Positions 11,329 to 23,059 of a DNA stretch of 64,000 nucleotides are shown in pieces. Where the stretch lies: the NCBI GenBank assembly GCA_027475525.1, contig JAMWFC010000031.1:62001-126000 (forward strand), read 5' to 3'. Origin of the DNA: Macrolepiota albuminosa. Its lineage: Eukaryota; Basidiomycota; Agaricomycetes; Agaricales; Agaricaceae. Each line of letters begins with the position of its first letter. The stretch's first letter is position 1. The notes beneath the pieces were generated by a model, which was not told the DNA's origin, ran no database searches, and worked only from the letters and a program-made list of their open reading frames with translations. Position numbers and translations under genes: made by a program.

Positions 11329-14060
11329 GAGCACGGTCCGGAGGGGATGGGGGAGGGGTTCTGAGGCTGGCCGGGGGAGGGGGGCGAGGGCCGGTAGTTT
11401 CTTTTTTCGCTTTTTTTTTTTGTTGTCCTTTTTTCTCATTGTTTGTTCGTCCTGTCCCGACCCCTACTGTAGAATATGTAAAGTAAAAAATGTATATACT
11501 TGGTTTCCCGGAGTAAAGGGTGGTGTAAGGGGCGAAAGAAGACTGAAAAACAGAAGGCACCTTGCCCAGGTTCCGGGACACCACTATGAAATGGTACTAA
11601 AAGAGAGTAAGATCTAGAAAGGGAAAGTAGAAAGCATACATGGGAGTTGAATCCCTACTGAGCCCAGAGGCGGGGGTTACGCCCACTACTGCCGTCTGTG
11701 GGTCCTGCGCCCGGGAGGGTTGTTTCCCGAGTGCCGTTGTTGGAAGTCCCGGAGTTTGTCAAGGGCGCCTTCGAGGTTTCGGCGCGGTTTCCAAGTGTTG
11801 TCTTCCGGGCTGTATCCCTTCCACCGTACAAGGAAGTGGGGTCGTCCACGAATGTCCCGGGAGTCGAGGATGTCCTTGACCTCGTAGTGATATTCGTCCT
11901 CGACCTTGACTGGGGGAGGGGGTTCGGGCCGTTGTTCGGGGAAGGGATCTGGGGGATGTCGTTCCAGGAGGCGGACGTGGAATACCAGGTGTAGGCCTTT
12001 AAGTCCCGGGGGGAGCTCGATCTTGTAGGCGTGGGATGAGACCTTCTTCAAGATCTTGAACGGGCCGAGGCGCTTGTGATCGAGTTTTGGGGAGGGCCGG
12101 CGGGTGCGGAGGTGTCGTCGATCTAACCATACCTTTGTCCCGGAGGTCCAGTTGGGGGTGTCTTCCCGTTTCTGGTCAGCGTGTTTCATGTAGGCCCGGT
12201 TTGCGGTGTCGATCTCTTCCCAGAGAAACTCGTGAAGGGATTGGAGATCCCGGGCGACCTCGTGGGCGGCATGCGACGGGATGTCCTGGAGCAAGAGTGT
12301 CAGTCGAGGGTGGTATCCCTTGTTGGCAAAGAAAGGGGATACCCCGGTGGCAGAGTGCGGCGTGTTGTTGTAGGTGAACTCGGCCAGGAGGAGCTCGGCG
12401 CGCCAGTCGTCCTGCAAGTAGTTGACGTACAGTCGGAGGTACTGCTCGAGAGACTGGTTGACCCTTTCGGTTTGGCCATCGGTTTCGGGGTGGTAGGCGG
12501 TAGAGAGGTTAGTCTTTACTTCAAGTGCCTTACACAGGGAAGTCCAAAACTTGGACACGAAGAGAGGGCCACGGTCAGAGACGATGTCGTCCGGGAGTCC
12601 ATGTTTGGCGAAAACGTGCTCGAGGAACAGCCAGGCGAAGTCCGGGGCGGTGTCCGTGGTGTGGCAGGGTAGGAAGATGCCCTGTTTGGTTAGCCTACAC
12701 ACGACGACGAGAATGGCATCGAACCCTTCAGATTCTGGGAGTTCGACGATGTGGTCCAGGGATATGGAGGACCAGGGGCGTCGTCCGACTGGCAGGGGTT
12801 TCAGGAGTCTGTATGGTCAGTGTCGGGGGACCTTGGCCCGGAGGCAGGGTTCACATGATCGAATGTAGCGGGTCATGTCCTTCTTCAACCCTGGCCAAAA
12901 GTAAGTCCGGGAGATCAGCTGGAGAGTCTTACGTATCCCAGGGTGTCCCCAGAGCTTGTGATCGTGGTGTTGACAGAGGACGTCGTAGCGGAGTCGGGCG
13001 TGATCCGGGACGTAGATGCGGCCGTCCCGGAGGAGGAGTTTTTTGTCGGGGGACAAGGAGAAGGCGGGGTCCCGGTCGGTTCCGTCGGAAGAGTTTCGGG
13101 GGTCGTGATCGGTGAAGTACTTGTTTCGGGGAGCGCTGCGGATCTGGTTCAGGGTTCCTTCGTCGTTTAAAATCAGTACGGCATTCAGATGTTCGGAAGG
13201 GATCACCACACGATGATTGAACGCATTGCGTTCTGCCTCAAACGACTTCTTGAGATAGACATCCGGTCGACGGGTAAGGGCGTCGGGTTTAGCTCCGAGT
13301 CGTCCTGGGCGGTACTGGATCGTGAAGTCGTATTCCGAGAGCACCTCGGACCATCGGGCCTGCCGTCGACTAAGCTGTTTGGTCGTGGTGAAGTACTGCA
13401 GGTTGTTGTGATCCGAGTAGACCTGAATCCGGTGCCGGGCTCCCTCGAGGTAGGCTCACCATTGCTTGAAGGCTTCGACGATGGCGAGGAGTTCCTTGTC
13501 GTAGATGTCGTAGTTGAGCTCGGCGTCGATCATGGACCGGGTGTAGAAGGCAACTGGCCGGGGCTCCCCTCTGTCAGGTTCCATCTGCGAGAGGATCCCG
13601 GCAATGGCGTAGTCGGAGGCGTCGCATTCCAGGATAATCGGGAGGGTCGGGTCGTAGTGCCGGAGTACGGGGGCGGTCATGAAAGCCTCCTTGAGCAGGT
13701 TAAAGACACTCTGGCACTTACTGTCCCAGTTCCAGGCGATGTCCTTGCGCGTGAGCCGGTTGAGGGGTTTCGTGATACCGGAGTAGTTATCTATGAACCT
13801 CCAGTAGAAGTTAGCGAAACCCAAGAAAGACTGTACTTCCTTGACGTTCCGGGGCTGCGGCCAGTTGATGATGGCCTCAACCTTGTGGGGGTCCATGCGA
13901 ACGCCGTTCGGGGATACGATGACGCCAAGATACTCAACCTCTTCCGTATGGAATGAACACTTCTCGGGCTTGGCGTGGAGGTTGTGCTCCCGGAGGCGTT
14001 CGAGGACTTGCCGGACATGCTTCTGGTGATCCTCCGGCGAGTCGGAATAGATGAGGATGT

Positions 14061-14214
14061 CGTCCAGGTAGACGATCACGAAGACGTCGCTCATGTCGTG
14101 GAAGATGTCGTTCATGAAGTATTGGAACGTGGCGGGGCGTCCAGGTAGACGATCACGAAGACGTCGCTCATGTCGTGGAAGATGTCGTTCATGAAGTATT
14201 GGAACGTGGCGGGG
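14061..14214 (+). repeat. Exact 77-bp tandem duplication no. 4
   Basis: Unit 14061-14137 repeated at 14138-14214, in the RT coding part beside YLDD. Even when collapsed, the G-run at its end is one base shorter than the frame needs. Confidence 0.95.
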
Positions 14215-15305
14215 AATTAGTCATTCCGAAAGGCATCACAAGGTACTCAAACAGACCATACCGCGTGCGGAACGCGGTTTTCCACTCGTGTCCCGGGGCG
14301 ATGCGGACGTTGTTGTAACCGGAGCGGAGGTCGATCTTCGTATAAACCTTGGCACTGCGGAGTCGATCGACCAGATCGCCAATGAGCAGGAGCGGGTAGC
14401 GGTTCTTCTTGGTGATCTTATTGAGTCCCCGGTAGTCGACACAGAGTCAGAGCGAGCCGTCCTTCTTCTTGGCGAATAGAACCGGGGCTCCGGCGGCGGA
14501 GGCGGAGGGTCGGATGAATTCCTTACCGAGCATTTCGTCGAGGTAGTCCTTGAAAGCCCGGAGTTCGACCTCTGACATGTTGTAGACCTTGCCGAAAGGG
14601 GGGGTGGCTCCTTCCTCGAGGTCGATGGTGTGATCATAGGGGCGGTGAGGGGGGATCTCCTTGGCGTCTCCTTCGGAGAATACGTCAGCAAACTCGTGAT
14701 ACTCCGGGGGAACTACTTCTCGGAGGATTTGCTCCTCGGTTTTCTGTTCCAGGAGAATAGCGTCCCCTCGTAGGTGTTCTTCCGGGAGAGAGGGCGAGGT
14801 GTGTAGCTGAAACGTGGGAGTTCCATCCCTCATGAGGCGGGCGAAGGGGGTGGCCCCAATGATCCTAATGTCGAGTGCGCTCGGGTCGATCAGGGTCGTG
14901 GAAGCATCGGCCAGAGCGGGTGTGATGCGTGTCTGAGACCGGCAGGGGTAGTTCGGCCCCTTGTACATGTTCCGAGGAATGTTTGGGGGTCGATCGGGGG
15001 CCTTGCGGTCTCGGACGGGCATGGGTAGTGCAGGCGTGGGGGGCGCGGCGGTCGTCCCGGGGGTGTCGGGCGTCGGGTCGCTTCCTAGGGCCCGGAGGTG
15101 CACGGCGGTCAAGGGGTGGTCTTCAGGCCCCGGGAAGGTCATGGTGAGCGTCCTCCAATCGATGTCGGGGTTTGTGTCGCGCAGCCAAAGTAGTCCCAGC
15201 ACCATCGGGGTCGATTCGTGAAGTCGCGTGACCAGGAAGTCGGAAGTGAACTCGTAGTTGTTGTCCAGGGTCACGCGTCCCGAGTGAGACCTTTGAATGG
15301 GGCCA

Positions 15306-15459
15306 GAGGAGGAGGGGGTGCCGTCGAGGCGTTGCAGGCAGAGGGGCTGGTCGAGGGAGTCGTGGGGGAGGTCGAGGGCGTTGAGGAGGAGGGGGTGCCG
15401 TCGAGGCGTTGCAGGCAGAGGGGCTGGTCGAGGGAGTCGTGGGGGAGGTCGAGGGCGTT
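15306..15459 (+). repeat. Exact 77-bp tandem duplication no. 5
   Basis: Unit 15306-15382 repeated at 15383-15459, just downstream of the second protease motif of Gypsy-1. Confidence 0.95.
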
Positions 15460-15622
15460 GCTGATGAAAACCCCGGTGGCTCCGCTGTCGATAAGGGCCG
15501 ATATCGGTCCCGGGGCACCGTCCAGCCTGGCATTAATGACGAGGGATTGGGACAAACGAGACTGGAGTCCGGGAGGTGGTGGGGGCTCGTCTGGGGGGTC
15601 CTTCGGGGTTGGATTTGAGGAG

Positions 15623-15776
15623 TGGGGGATGTCGAAGGGGAGTTGCTGGTCGTCGGGGGTCGGGTCCCAGGTCAGGCGAAGGGTGAGGTGTCGCCAATCT
15701 GGGGGATGTCGAAGGGGAGTTGCTGGTCGTCGGGGGTCGGGTCCCAGGTCAGGCGAAGGGTGAGGTGTCGCCAATC
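15623..15776 (+). repeat. Exact 77-bp tandem duplication no. 6
   Basis: Unit 15623-15699 repeated at 15700-15776, between the two protease domains. Collapsing it joins them in one frame. Confidence 0.95.
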
Positions 15777-15862
15777 GATGCAGGGGTTGGTGTCTCGGAG
15801 CCACGGGAGCCCTAGGACCAGGGGTGCGGAAGGGTGAAGTTTGGTCACCAACATCCGGAGGG

Positions 15863-16015
15863 TGTGAGTCTGTCCGTTGGCGAAGGTAACGGGCATACGC
15901 ACGAAGTGGGTGATGTCCCCCGCCGTAGAGGCGTCTCCTTGTGAGTCTGTCCGTTGGCGAAGGTAACGGGCATACGCACGAAGTGGGTGATGTCCCCCGC
16001 CGTAGAGGCGTCTCC
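15863..16015 (+). repeat. 77-bp-offset tandem duplication no. 7
   Basis: 15863-15938 recurs at 15940-16015, a 76-bp perfect match at an offset of 77 with one unmatched base (T) between copies. It lies inside the first protease domain. Confidence 0.92.
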
Positions 16016-16588
16016 ATCAAAGAGGCAGAGTCGTACCGGGACCGGGAGTCGCTGGGCGGGTTCCGGGGCGAAGGTAGACCATGCTTCATCGATGAAGTTG
16101 TCGGTGGCGCCACTGTCAACGAGGGTGTTGAGGGGAGCTCCTGAGGGGGTGAGGCGGGTTTTGAGGAGGAGGGAGTGCGAAGAGTGAGAGGGTAGATAAG
16201 CCGTGAGGGTGTCCTGTATGAGTGTTGTAGAGCGAAGATGTGAGACCGGGGCGGAGAAGACATCGGGGTCGATTCCGCGATTTAGGGCGTCTTCCGGGTC
16301 TAAATCGCCGGGTTGTTTTCCGAATACTCGTAGGTGGCGTCCTCCCCTTTGAAGGTCCAGGTGGCACGTCCCATGACCTGCCGTTTGGGGCACTCGGAGA
16401 TGAAATGGTCTTTCTCACCACAGAGTATGCAGACACCTTCTCTTCTCCATTGTTCCTGCACATCCGTCGGGACTTCGATCCAGGGTCGTCCCTTCTTTTC
16501 AAGCCGGTTGGCCCGGAGAGCCTCTTTGTCCTGTTCATTGTCGAAGTCGAAGTCTTCGGGGTCTTCCGGGGGTTTCTCGGGGCTTGGC

Positions 16589-16742
16589 GCGTCGCCCGGG
16601 TCGTGGGCGGCCACGGCGGCGTTGAGTTGGGCCTGGGGGCGGGTGCCGCTGCTGGGGTTAGCATTGCGTCGCCCGGGTCGTGGGCGGCCACGGCGGCGTT
16701 GAGTTGGGCCTGGGGGCGGGTGCCGCTGCTGGGGTTAGCATT
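16589..16742 (+). repeat. Exact 77-bp tandem duplication no. 8
   Basis: Unit 16589-16665 repeated at 16666-16742, in gag between the capsid domain and the zinc knuckle. Confidence 0.95.
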
Positions 16743-17465
16743 GGGCGGGCCGCGACTCACCGGGGGTCGGCCGCCCGAGAATGCAGAGGGACCGGGGTTT
16801 CGACCTTGGGGGTTGGGGGCTTCGCCGGAGGGCCAAGGGGGTCCTCCTCTAGGGTTCCAGGGGGGTCGGGAATTCGAATACTCGCTGCGGTCTTCCTAGT
16901 AGCGCTGGTCAATCTGCATGACGAGGGCCTTGTATCCGTCGTAGGAGGGTTGTTTCGGGGCGAGTCGGAGGACGTCCTTGATGCGTTGTGGCAGGGCGCG
17001 GCGGAGGGCGTACCGCAGGGCGCTATAGTTCCAACCTGTTTTGTAAGCTTCCTTCTCAAAACATACGATAAAGGTGGTGAAACGTTCTTCCGAGCGCATC
17101 TGGAGGTTGAAGAGGTTGTCCTCGGCTTTGGCCACGGTGTCATAGATTCCGAACTTCCCGGAAAACTCGTTGACGAAGGCTTGCCAGCGAGCGAGTGCCG
17201 GGTTGTTGGGGTCGAACTGGATGAGGGCCGTGTAGTGATCGAAGGCGATTCCCTGGAGGTACGATGCGGCAAAGGCCACCCAGGAGCTGTCAACCTGAAA
17301 CGTGAGCGGCTTTGCCTGGAACGTATTAAGACACTGAGTGAGGAAGGTACGCCATTTTCAGGGGTCCCAGCCCGTGAAAGCGTTGGGCTTTTGGATGTCC
17401 AGTCGTCCTTCACGGGCGAGGGCGTCGCGAGCGTCGTCCGGTCCGGCAGTGTTGCGGGGAGGGGG

Positions 17466-17619
17466 GCCAGCATTGTAATAGTAGTAGTAGTGATTACCCC
17501 CCCCTCCTTGAGGAGGAAAAGCACCAAGGGCGGGGCCCCACCGCCAGCATTGTAATAGTAGTAGTAGTGATTACCCCCCCCTCCTTGAGGAGGAAAAGCA
17601 CCAAGGGCGGGGCCCCACC
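17466..17619 (+). repeat. Exact 77-bp tandem duplication no. 9
   Basis: Unit 17466-17542 repeated at 17543-17619, in gag upstream of the capsid domain. The unit includes a GTAGTAGTAG run and a C8 tract. Confidence 0.95.
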
Positions 17620-19200
17620 CGCTTGGAGGGCCTCCTCTGGGCGGCTCACCTGGGGGTCCACGCCCAGGGAGTCCGTTATCCCAAGGGGGTTCGTTCCTGC
17701 CAGGAGGAGGCCCGGGTCTCCACGCAGGGGGGGGCGGAGGTGGGGGCCCTGGGAGTCGTCCTCGAGGTTTGGCTGGGGGTGGCGGAGGTGGTCAGGGAGG
17801 GTTTGGCAGTGTCGGGTCGGGCGGAGGGGGGCCAGGTGCTGAGTCGGGTGCCGGGTTGCGCGGGGGACGTTCAACCCGGGAGGGTCGTGCTTGCATTGGG
17901 GGTCGCGGGGGGTTTTGTAGGTCAAAGTGGAGTGGCGGGTCGTGACGGAAGTTGGGTTCCAGAGGGGCCGGGGCGGACGTGGGGGGCGGTGCTGGTGCCG
18001 GGGCGGGCGCAGGCGCGGGACGTTGTTCGTTGTTGTCGCACGTGAGCTCGTCGATGTAGCATAGCGTGTCGTCTGTACTAGGGGTGTCCACCCAGGCTCT
18101 ACCGGGGTTCGCTGGGGGCGGAGGTCGGGCGTTGTCCATTCGCGGGAGGGGTTCCAGGAGTCTCTGGGGCTGCCCCCAGGTCTTGAAGGTACTAGGAACG
18201 GAATTAGCCCTGCGACGAGTTGACAAGCCTACCGTGCGGGCAGCGGGTTGGTCGAAAAGGCCTCCAGTCAGGTTGAGGGACCGTAATATGGCTGAGGCGT
18301 TCTGCCGTTCTTCCCGTTGTCGTTGCTCCGGAGTGGGGGCCGTGGGGGCTGCCGGAACTGCTGGGGCCGGTTCCGGGGATTCCCGTCAAATGTGAATCGA
18401 GCGACCTGGGTCCGTGGGGTTGTTGAGGGGCCGAGGGGAGGGGGACGCGTGGACTTCGTTGAGCAGTTGCTGTAATTCTTCCCGGAGGATCGTATTGCGC
18501 CTATACTTTACCATGGTTTGCTCCGGGAGTTCTCCTCGCGTGAGGCGATCCCCAAATTCGACCAGGCAGTGAGCCCATTCCTCCGGAGTGCCTTCGAAGT
18601 CGTCGTGTCCGAATTCCACGAGCAGCGTCCTTGTCCGTTGCGCGAAGTTCTCTGGCGAGATCCTGAGGGAGCGGAGTACCTCGTCCCGTTGCCGTTCATA
18701 CTCCTCGAGGCGTCGTCGTCCCATTGGCGAGGGAGGGGTTCGAGCGGGTGGGGCGGCGGCCGGGTAATGACGAGGGGGGTAGTCGGGGTAGGGGGGTCCT
18801 CGGGGTTCTCGGGGTTGGGGGACGGGGCGTTGATAACCGTAGTAGGGGGTGGGTGCAAAGGGGCCCTCGCTGGGGGGAATCGGGCGAGGTCCACTAGGTA
18901 CAGGTGGGGTCTCCGGCAGGCCCCCGGGAATGCTCCGGTACGAGGGGACCTTCACGGGTCGTGCCATGGCTAAGTTGGGCAGAGGGGCCCAGCTGGCTGA
19001 GGGCCCCAGGTCGTAGAGGGACGGGTCGGGGGCCCAGTGGCGGTGGAGATATGGAGGTTCGTACGGGAGAGGTGGGTAGACGGGGCGGGGGGTCTGCGCG
19101 GAGTAGTGGTCGGGTACCGGGCGTCCGTAAGGGTCGGTCTGGTACCCCGTGGGGTAGTAAGTGTGAGTATACGTAGCCATCAAGAACGGTGTAAGGAGGG

Positions 19201-19212
19201 AGTCTTGATATT
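19201..19212 (-). promoter_or_regulatory. Gypsy-1 primer-binding site (self-priming type)
   Basis: Minus strand AATATCAAGACT, one base from the LTR edge. It is the perfect 12-nt complement of AGTCTTGATATT in the LTR (plus-strand 19600-19589), which lies about 28 bp after a TATA-like ACTTATAGCA. The 5' end of the transcript could therefore fold back as primer, as in Tf1. Confidence 0.7.
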
Positions 19213-19213
19213 A

Positions 19214-19963
19214 TGTCAGGTTCCGCTGAGTCGGGGGCCTTCCGAGAAAGCAATCGCCCTTACAATGCGGACTTGACCCACAGATACTCAGGTGTCTGGG
19301 ACTCCGGGGCTAGGACTCTGGGGTTCAAGATGTGGACAGGGAAATCCCGGGAGAGGGGACTTAGTCCGGAGGTTTTGGGTGGTGGGTGACAGGGGAGTTC
19401 GGGTGGGGGTCAAGTCATGAACCGGAGGTTCTAAGACGAGATCAAGTTAGTAAGTTAAAGTCGCGAAGTGCGTACCAGTCTTAGAGCACGCAAATATCCA
19501 AGCGTGCCAGTCAAGCGTGCCAGTCAATGTGTACCAGTCAAATAGAGGGCATACAACAATCCGAGAAATGCAAAGTAACGGTGTATGTAATATCAAGACT
19601 GGCGAATACAACAGGGAACTATGCTATAAGTACTACGGGGTTGGGTCTTGGGGTTCCGGGATGTCTGGGATGGGTTCCGGGGGTTATTGAGTAGCGGCAG
19701 GGGCTGCATACCGGGATCGCGCGTGTGGGGCGCACAATCAATTGGCGCGGATGGAGCTGTGATGCGTGATGCGCAATGGCCGGACGAGTCGCATGATCCG
19801 ATCGTTGATCGGGGCTGGTGGCGGCTGATGGCGGTCCTTGATGCGCGTGATGGCGGTGTCAGCGGTCGTGATGGCGGGGCGTGTCCTGTGGGGTCAGAGG
19901 GAGGGTCCCGGAGGGTGTTCTGGGGGTGTCCCGGGGTGGGCCCGGAGGGGAGGGGTCGTGACA
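19214..19963 (-). repeat. Gypsy-1 5' LTR
   Basis: 750 bp, TGTCA...TGACA. It would hold the element's promoter (TATA-like box on the minus strand near 19625). It is the single-copy reference that shows duplication 2 in the other LTR to be extra. Confidence 0.93.
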
Positions 19964-19968
19964 AATGC

Positions 19969-20850
19969 CTTATAAACAAACTTGGTCGAAAGTTCTGATA
20001 AGTGGTGTTATTATTGGGAAATCTGATATTGGCTTCAAACCAAGCTGTGAGTGCAGTCTTGTCTGCATTGAGTCTAGCAGCTACCACCTGTATTGGTTCA
20101 TCATCTGGGAAATAAACTTCATGCTGATTTTCCAAGTGCACAGGCAATCTATATACTGAAGGATATTCAGCATGCATGTTGAATTCAAAAATGTGCCAGC
20201 AAGCTTCAGAGGCAGAAATGTATCTGGCATCTACCCTCTTATTCCTAGCAATCTCCAAAGTTGTCCTATCATGGCCTTTATAGACGTACTTGTGAATGTA
20301 TTTGATCACATCCACTGAAGCACAGACTTTCACATTGATATGACATTGAAATTTGGCTGAGAGATATGGATTGTATAGGATAACATTACAATTGTCATAA
20401 CAACAACCATGCTTTTCAAAAAAGTGACTATTGTTAGGTCTGGCATATTGGGAATAGCCATCATCACCATACTGTGTAGCTACTTGAGATTTCTTGAGAT
20501 ATCTCTTGGAATATTTGCCATTTATCATGCACTTGACATTGGAAAAATCTGCTCCACATGGACCATGAATCATATTGGTAGTAACAACCTAATAACAAAG
20601 GTAAGTCACTGCATTGATATTCAAGCAAAGCCAATACCTGATAAAATTGAGGCTAAGTCACTGGATCAGGGATTTGAGCAGAAACAATAGTATCCACATG
20701 AACTGCATTTTTGATCTTGTTATAATAATGGAAAATGATCAAGATATATATATGTAGAAGTCCTCCCTTTTGGAATTCAATGATATGGACAGATGCCTGA
20801 TATTTCTCAAACAAACCAAAAAAATAGCATTCAAAAATGCACAAATACTA
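19969..20850 (-). pseudogene. Helitron Rep/helicase, N-terminal Rep (HUH) part
   Basis: The minus strand gives VHIIEFQKGGLLHIYILI near 20790. This is the HUH motif (GLPHAHIL in active Helitrons), with the second His changed to Tyr. Then come DTIVSAQIPDPVT, MIHGPCGADFSNVKCMINGK (20573), ARPNNSHFFEKHGC, and the two-tyrosine motif KYIHKYVYKGHD near 20280. These are the nicking and joining residues of Y2 HUH endonucleases. The part after FRPSLFI is LTR sequence: Gypsy-1 cut the gene at 19968. The mutated HUH motif shows the copy was dying or dead before or after the insertion. Confidence 0.85.
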
Positions 20851-21033
20851 TCAAAAAAACTCATGCTCTCGCTTATACTGACCAGACAAACTCCAAAATC
20901 AAGAGCCCTCTTCCACTGCACAGACATACTCATTGTCTCTCTATCACCCACAATAATCAAAGCCAAGCACATGTGAGTTCACATGACATTCAACCTCCTT
21001 TCATCTTGTAAAAATCTAATATCCCTATCTACA

Positions 21034-22343
21034 TTACATTGTACCTGCAGAAAAGATGATAATATCACTTTCACAGCCTTGAAAGGCATTGACCGTTGAG
21101 CAGAAAATGGATCTGGAAAGTTTAGAATGCAGCACTTGGATTTGCTTCCTATACAGAGTGAGAACCGTGATTTTCAAGTCTGTTACAGAGCATGAGCCTT
21201 CCAAAGGAGCAGAAGCAGAAGCAGCCTGAGCCTGCACCTGTGTCTGAGCCCATGCTTCCTTCTGTGTGGTAAGCACTGGAATAATATGTGCAACGACATC
21301 TGCTTGTCCAGTGTTACTCTTTGACATACCACCCATATCTTCCTCCACAGAGCACTGAACAAAAACTGTCAGGACGAGCAATGTGCCACAATAAGGCCAG
21401 GAGAACAAAGATGTTGCAAGCAAGCCCAGAATCTCATAGGTGTTGGTAAGCCCACTCTGCAGCTGGTTGTTGTAGAATTCTCTTGAAGGGAACACCATGA
21501 GTTCTGCAGGAGATCAATATTGCACATTTAACATTGTTTTTTGCATTTGAGGACTCTCCATGTGTAGCCACAGGCACTCCATCAGGGAAACATCAAATTG
21601 TAAGACAGATCCCATCTTTTTGACTGTCAGACAGAGTTGGACACTACAAATGCATACATCCCATGGTCAGAGATGGTTCGGAAAGGATGGTATATTTTTT
21701 TTTGTTGTCATTACTCACTGATCTTCAATGAGCACAGCCTATCTGATCCCTTTCACCAAGGGTATAAGAGTGCCCGGTTCAGTGATCTGGGACACTTCAT
21801 TTATAATTACCATGTCAAAATTTACTTTGTGCAAAGTCTCTAATTCAGCATCTACAAATCAACCTCGTCAATTGGTGGATGGGCAGGCAGATGTGAGACA
21901 CTTCACAACCACAACCACAAGGCAGTCCATAGCATCTTGTCAGGTGAGGATAAACTCCTTAAGAGGGAAGTGGATATTGTAGGATGCTATTTGAGCCTTG
22001 ATGTGGGGCAATGTATCTTGCATGACCTCTGGGAGGAACAGTTGGATAGTGAGAAAGAAAACTGTGATATGCTACTAGTCCTCTATTGTGCATGTTGTAA
22101 TGGGGATATCTTTATCCCATGGAATATTCAGCATCATTGCATATTGTCATACATCTCTCTATTATAAGGATAATACCCTGGGCAACATAGGGAAGTTCTC
22201 ACTGCAGTGCTATGTCCTGGCATATACCTAGGCCCAGAGAATGGCTGAAACTTCAATTTTGAGGCCATGATGCTGTCAACAATGTCTTGCCCAGTCCAAC
22301 TGGAGGTTGGTGGAATTTCCTGGTAGGCAGGGAGGTAGAGCAA
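21034..22343 (-). pseudogene. SF1 (UPF1-like) helicase remnant
   Basis: The minus strand includes FDMVIINEVSQITEPGTLIP near 21800, resembling motif II (DEASQ) and its downstream block in UPF1/Dna2-type helicases. The last motifs are near 21170-21035: ITVLTLYRKQIQVL and STVNAFQGCESDIIIFS, the usual VDAFQGRE arginine-finger motif. The first acidic residue of DEA is Asn and the Arg of QGRE is Cys. Walker A was not found. Stops lie between blocks. It may be a host gene fragment or cargo next to the Helitron. Confidence 0.5.
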
Positions 22344-22633
22344 GATGGATCAGTGGCTGTCAGCAGTCAAATGCACTCAACCATGCACAGCCACATAAAT
22401 GCTGAATACCATCTGACATTTTGATATCACCTTGTACATTCCAGAGTGGACTAAAGGCCTTGAAAGTTCAGCTGAAATGTTATTAGAAGCTCTATAAATG
22501 CTTTTATGCCATTGAATTGAGAACATAATCTTTGTTTAAAAAAGGCAAGACAAAACTAAAAAAACAAGACAGGATTTGGAGAATGCTTTATATCTATGCT
22601 TAACTTAGATTGACCAAGTTACCATTTGTTCTC

Positions 22634-22997
22634 TGTTGGAATCCTTACAGGAGAACTATTGAGTGTGACCAACACCTAGACAACTTGTGTAAGTGTTATA
22701 TCCTCAGAGAAGTATAAACAAGACTGTATTGTGTACCTAGACAACTCATGTAAGTGTTATATCTAGGTACATTTCAGCCTATTATTGTATGAGAATATAA
22801 TTGTGGAATGTACCCTCAGAAACGTATAAACAAGACTGAGGGTATGATTGTAGCTTGCTTGACTATATGTGTATCCACTGACAAAGGAGCTGGTGGCCCA
22901 GTGTCCTTGGCCAGAGTGCATGCAGTACTCTTCACATTGTTTCCTTTCACATTATCACATTTGATGTATGTCCCTTTCATGTCATCACATTCTAACA
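22634..22997 (-). repeat. Copia-2 3' LTR
   Basis: 364 bp. It holds two perfect inverted repeats: GTACCTAGA/TCTAGGTAC (22733-22741, 22762-22770) and TACCCTCAG/CTGAGGGTA (22811-22819, 22836-22844), the second around a GTATAAAC box. A purine-rich tract on the minus strand (22998-23006, AAGGAGGAG) adjoins it. Confidence 0.9.
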
Positions 22998-23059
22998 CTC
23001 CTCCTTACCATGTGCACAACCAGTCAAACTCCTCCTCACGCATGGATCATAGGGTCTTG

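Larger units (their letters stand above)
11686..16393 (-). pseudogene. Gypsy-1 pol (PR-PR-RT-RH-IN-chromodomain)
   Basis: Pol lies in the -1 frame relative to gag and overlaps its end. Two retropepsin-like domains come first: TLVDSGATDNF near 16110 with LGLPWLRDTNPCIDW near 15800, then ALIDSGATGVF near 15480 with LGLLWLRDTNPDIDW near 15170. RT runs from about 14600 ([33 protein letters not shown] near 14055). RNase H holds LECDASDYAIAG (13620). Integrase has the HHCC finger (about 12970-12850), [20 protein letters not shown] and [15 protein letters not shown] chromodomain (YEVKDILDS...[15 protein letters not shown]) ends at TAG 11686. Lesions: TGA at 14447-14449, 13454 and 12816, a missing G at 14214/14215, and frame jumps made by four 77-bp duplications in this stretch. 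Chromodomains direct such elements to marked chromatin. Confidence 0.9.
16300..19180 (-). pseudogene. Gypsy-1 gag
   Basis: Starts at ATG 19180 (MATYTHTYYPTGYQTDPYGR), 33 nt inside the LTR, with a long proline-rich N-terminal part. The conserved capsid-like gag domain lies at 17279-16896 (AFAASYLQGIAFDHY ... SEERFTTFIVCFEKEAYKTGW ... LPQRIKDVLRLAPK). A CCHC knuckle, CILCGEKDHFISEC, is near 16420. It ends at ENNPAI-TAG (16300), the same end as Gypsy-2 gag, so this is the true gag stop. Lesions are TGA at 18384-18386, TAG (from TGG) at 16896, and duplications at 16589 and 17466. Gag forms the particle that packages element RNA. Confidence 0.88.
8701..19963 (-). mobile_element. Gypsy-1, chromovirus-type Ty3/gypsy retrotransposon
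   Basis: A complete minus-strand element with TGTCA...TGACA ends and an exact target duplication aatgc (8696-8700, 19964-19968), inserted in the Helitron gene. Order 5' to 3' is LTR (19963-19214), PBS, gag, pol (two PR, RT, RH, IN, chromodomain), an antisense gene, polypurine tract, LTR (9527-8701). It measures 11,263 bp as given. It holds eight 77-bp duplications; without them it would be 10,647 bp, against 10,651 bp for Gypsy-2 without its insert. Remaining lesions are a few TGA/TAG codons and small indels, so it is a fairly young copy. The RT active site YLDD is intact. Confidence 0.93.

Noticed and set aside
10610..11584. Long minus-strand open frame (324 codons) in the Gypsy-1 3' region
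   Set aside because: It is antisense to the accessory gene in GC-rich DNA, has Pro/Ser/Arg-rich content and no motif. The plus-strand frame has splice sites and a homologue.
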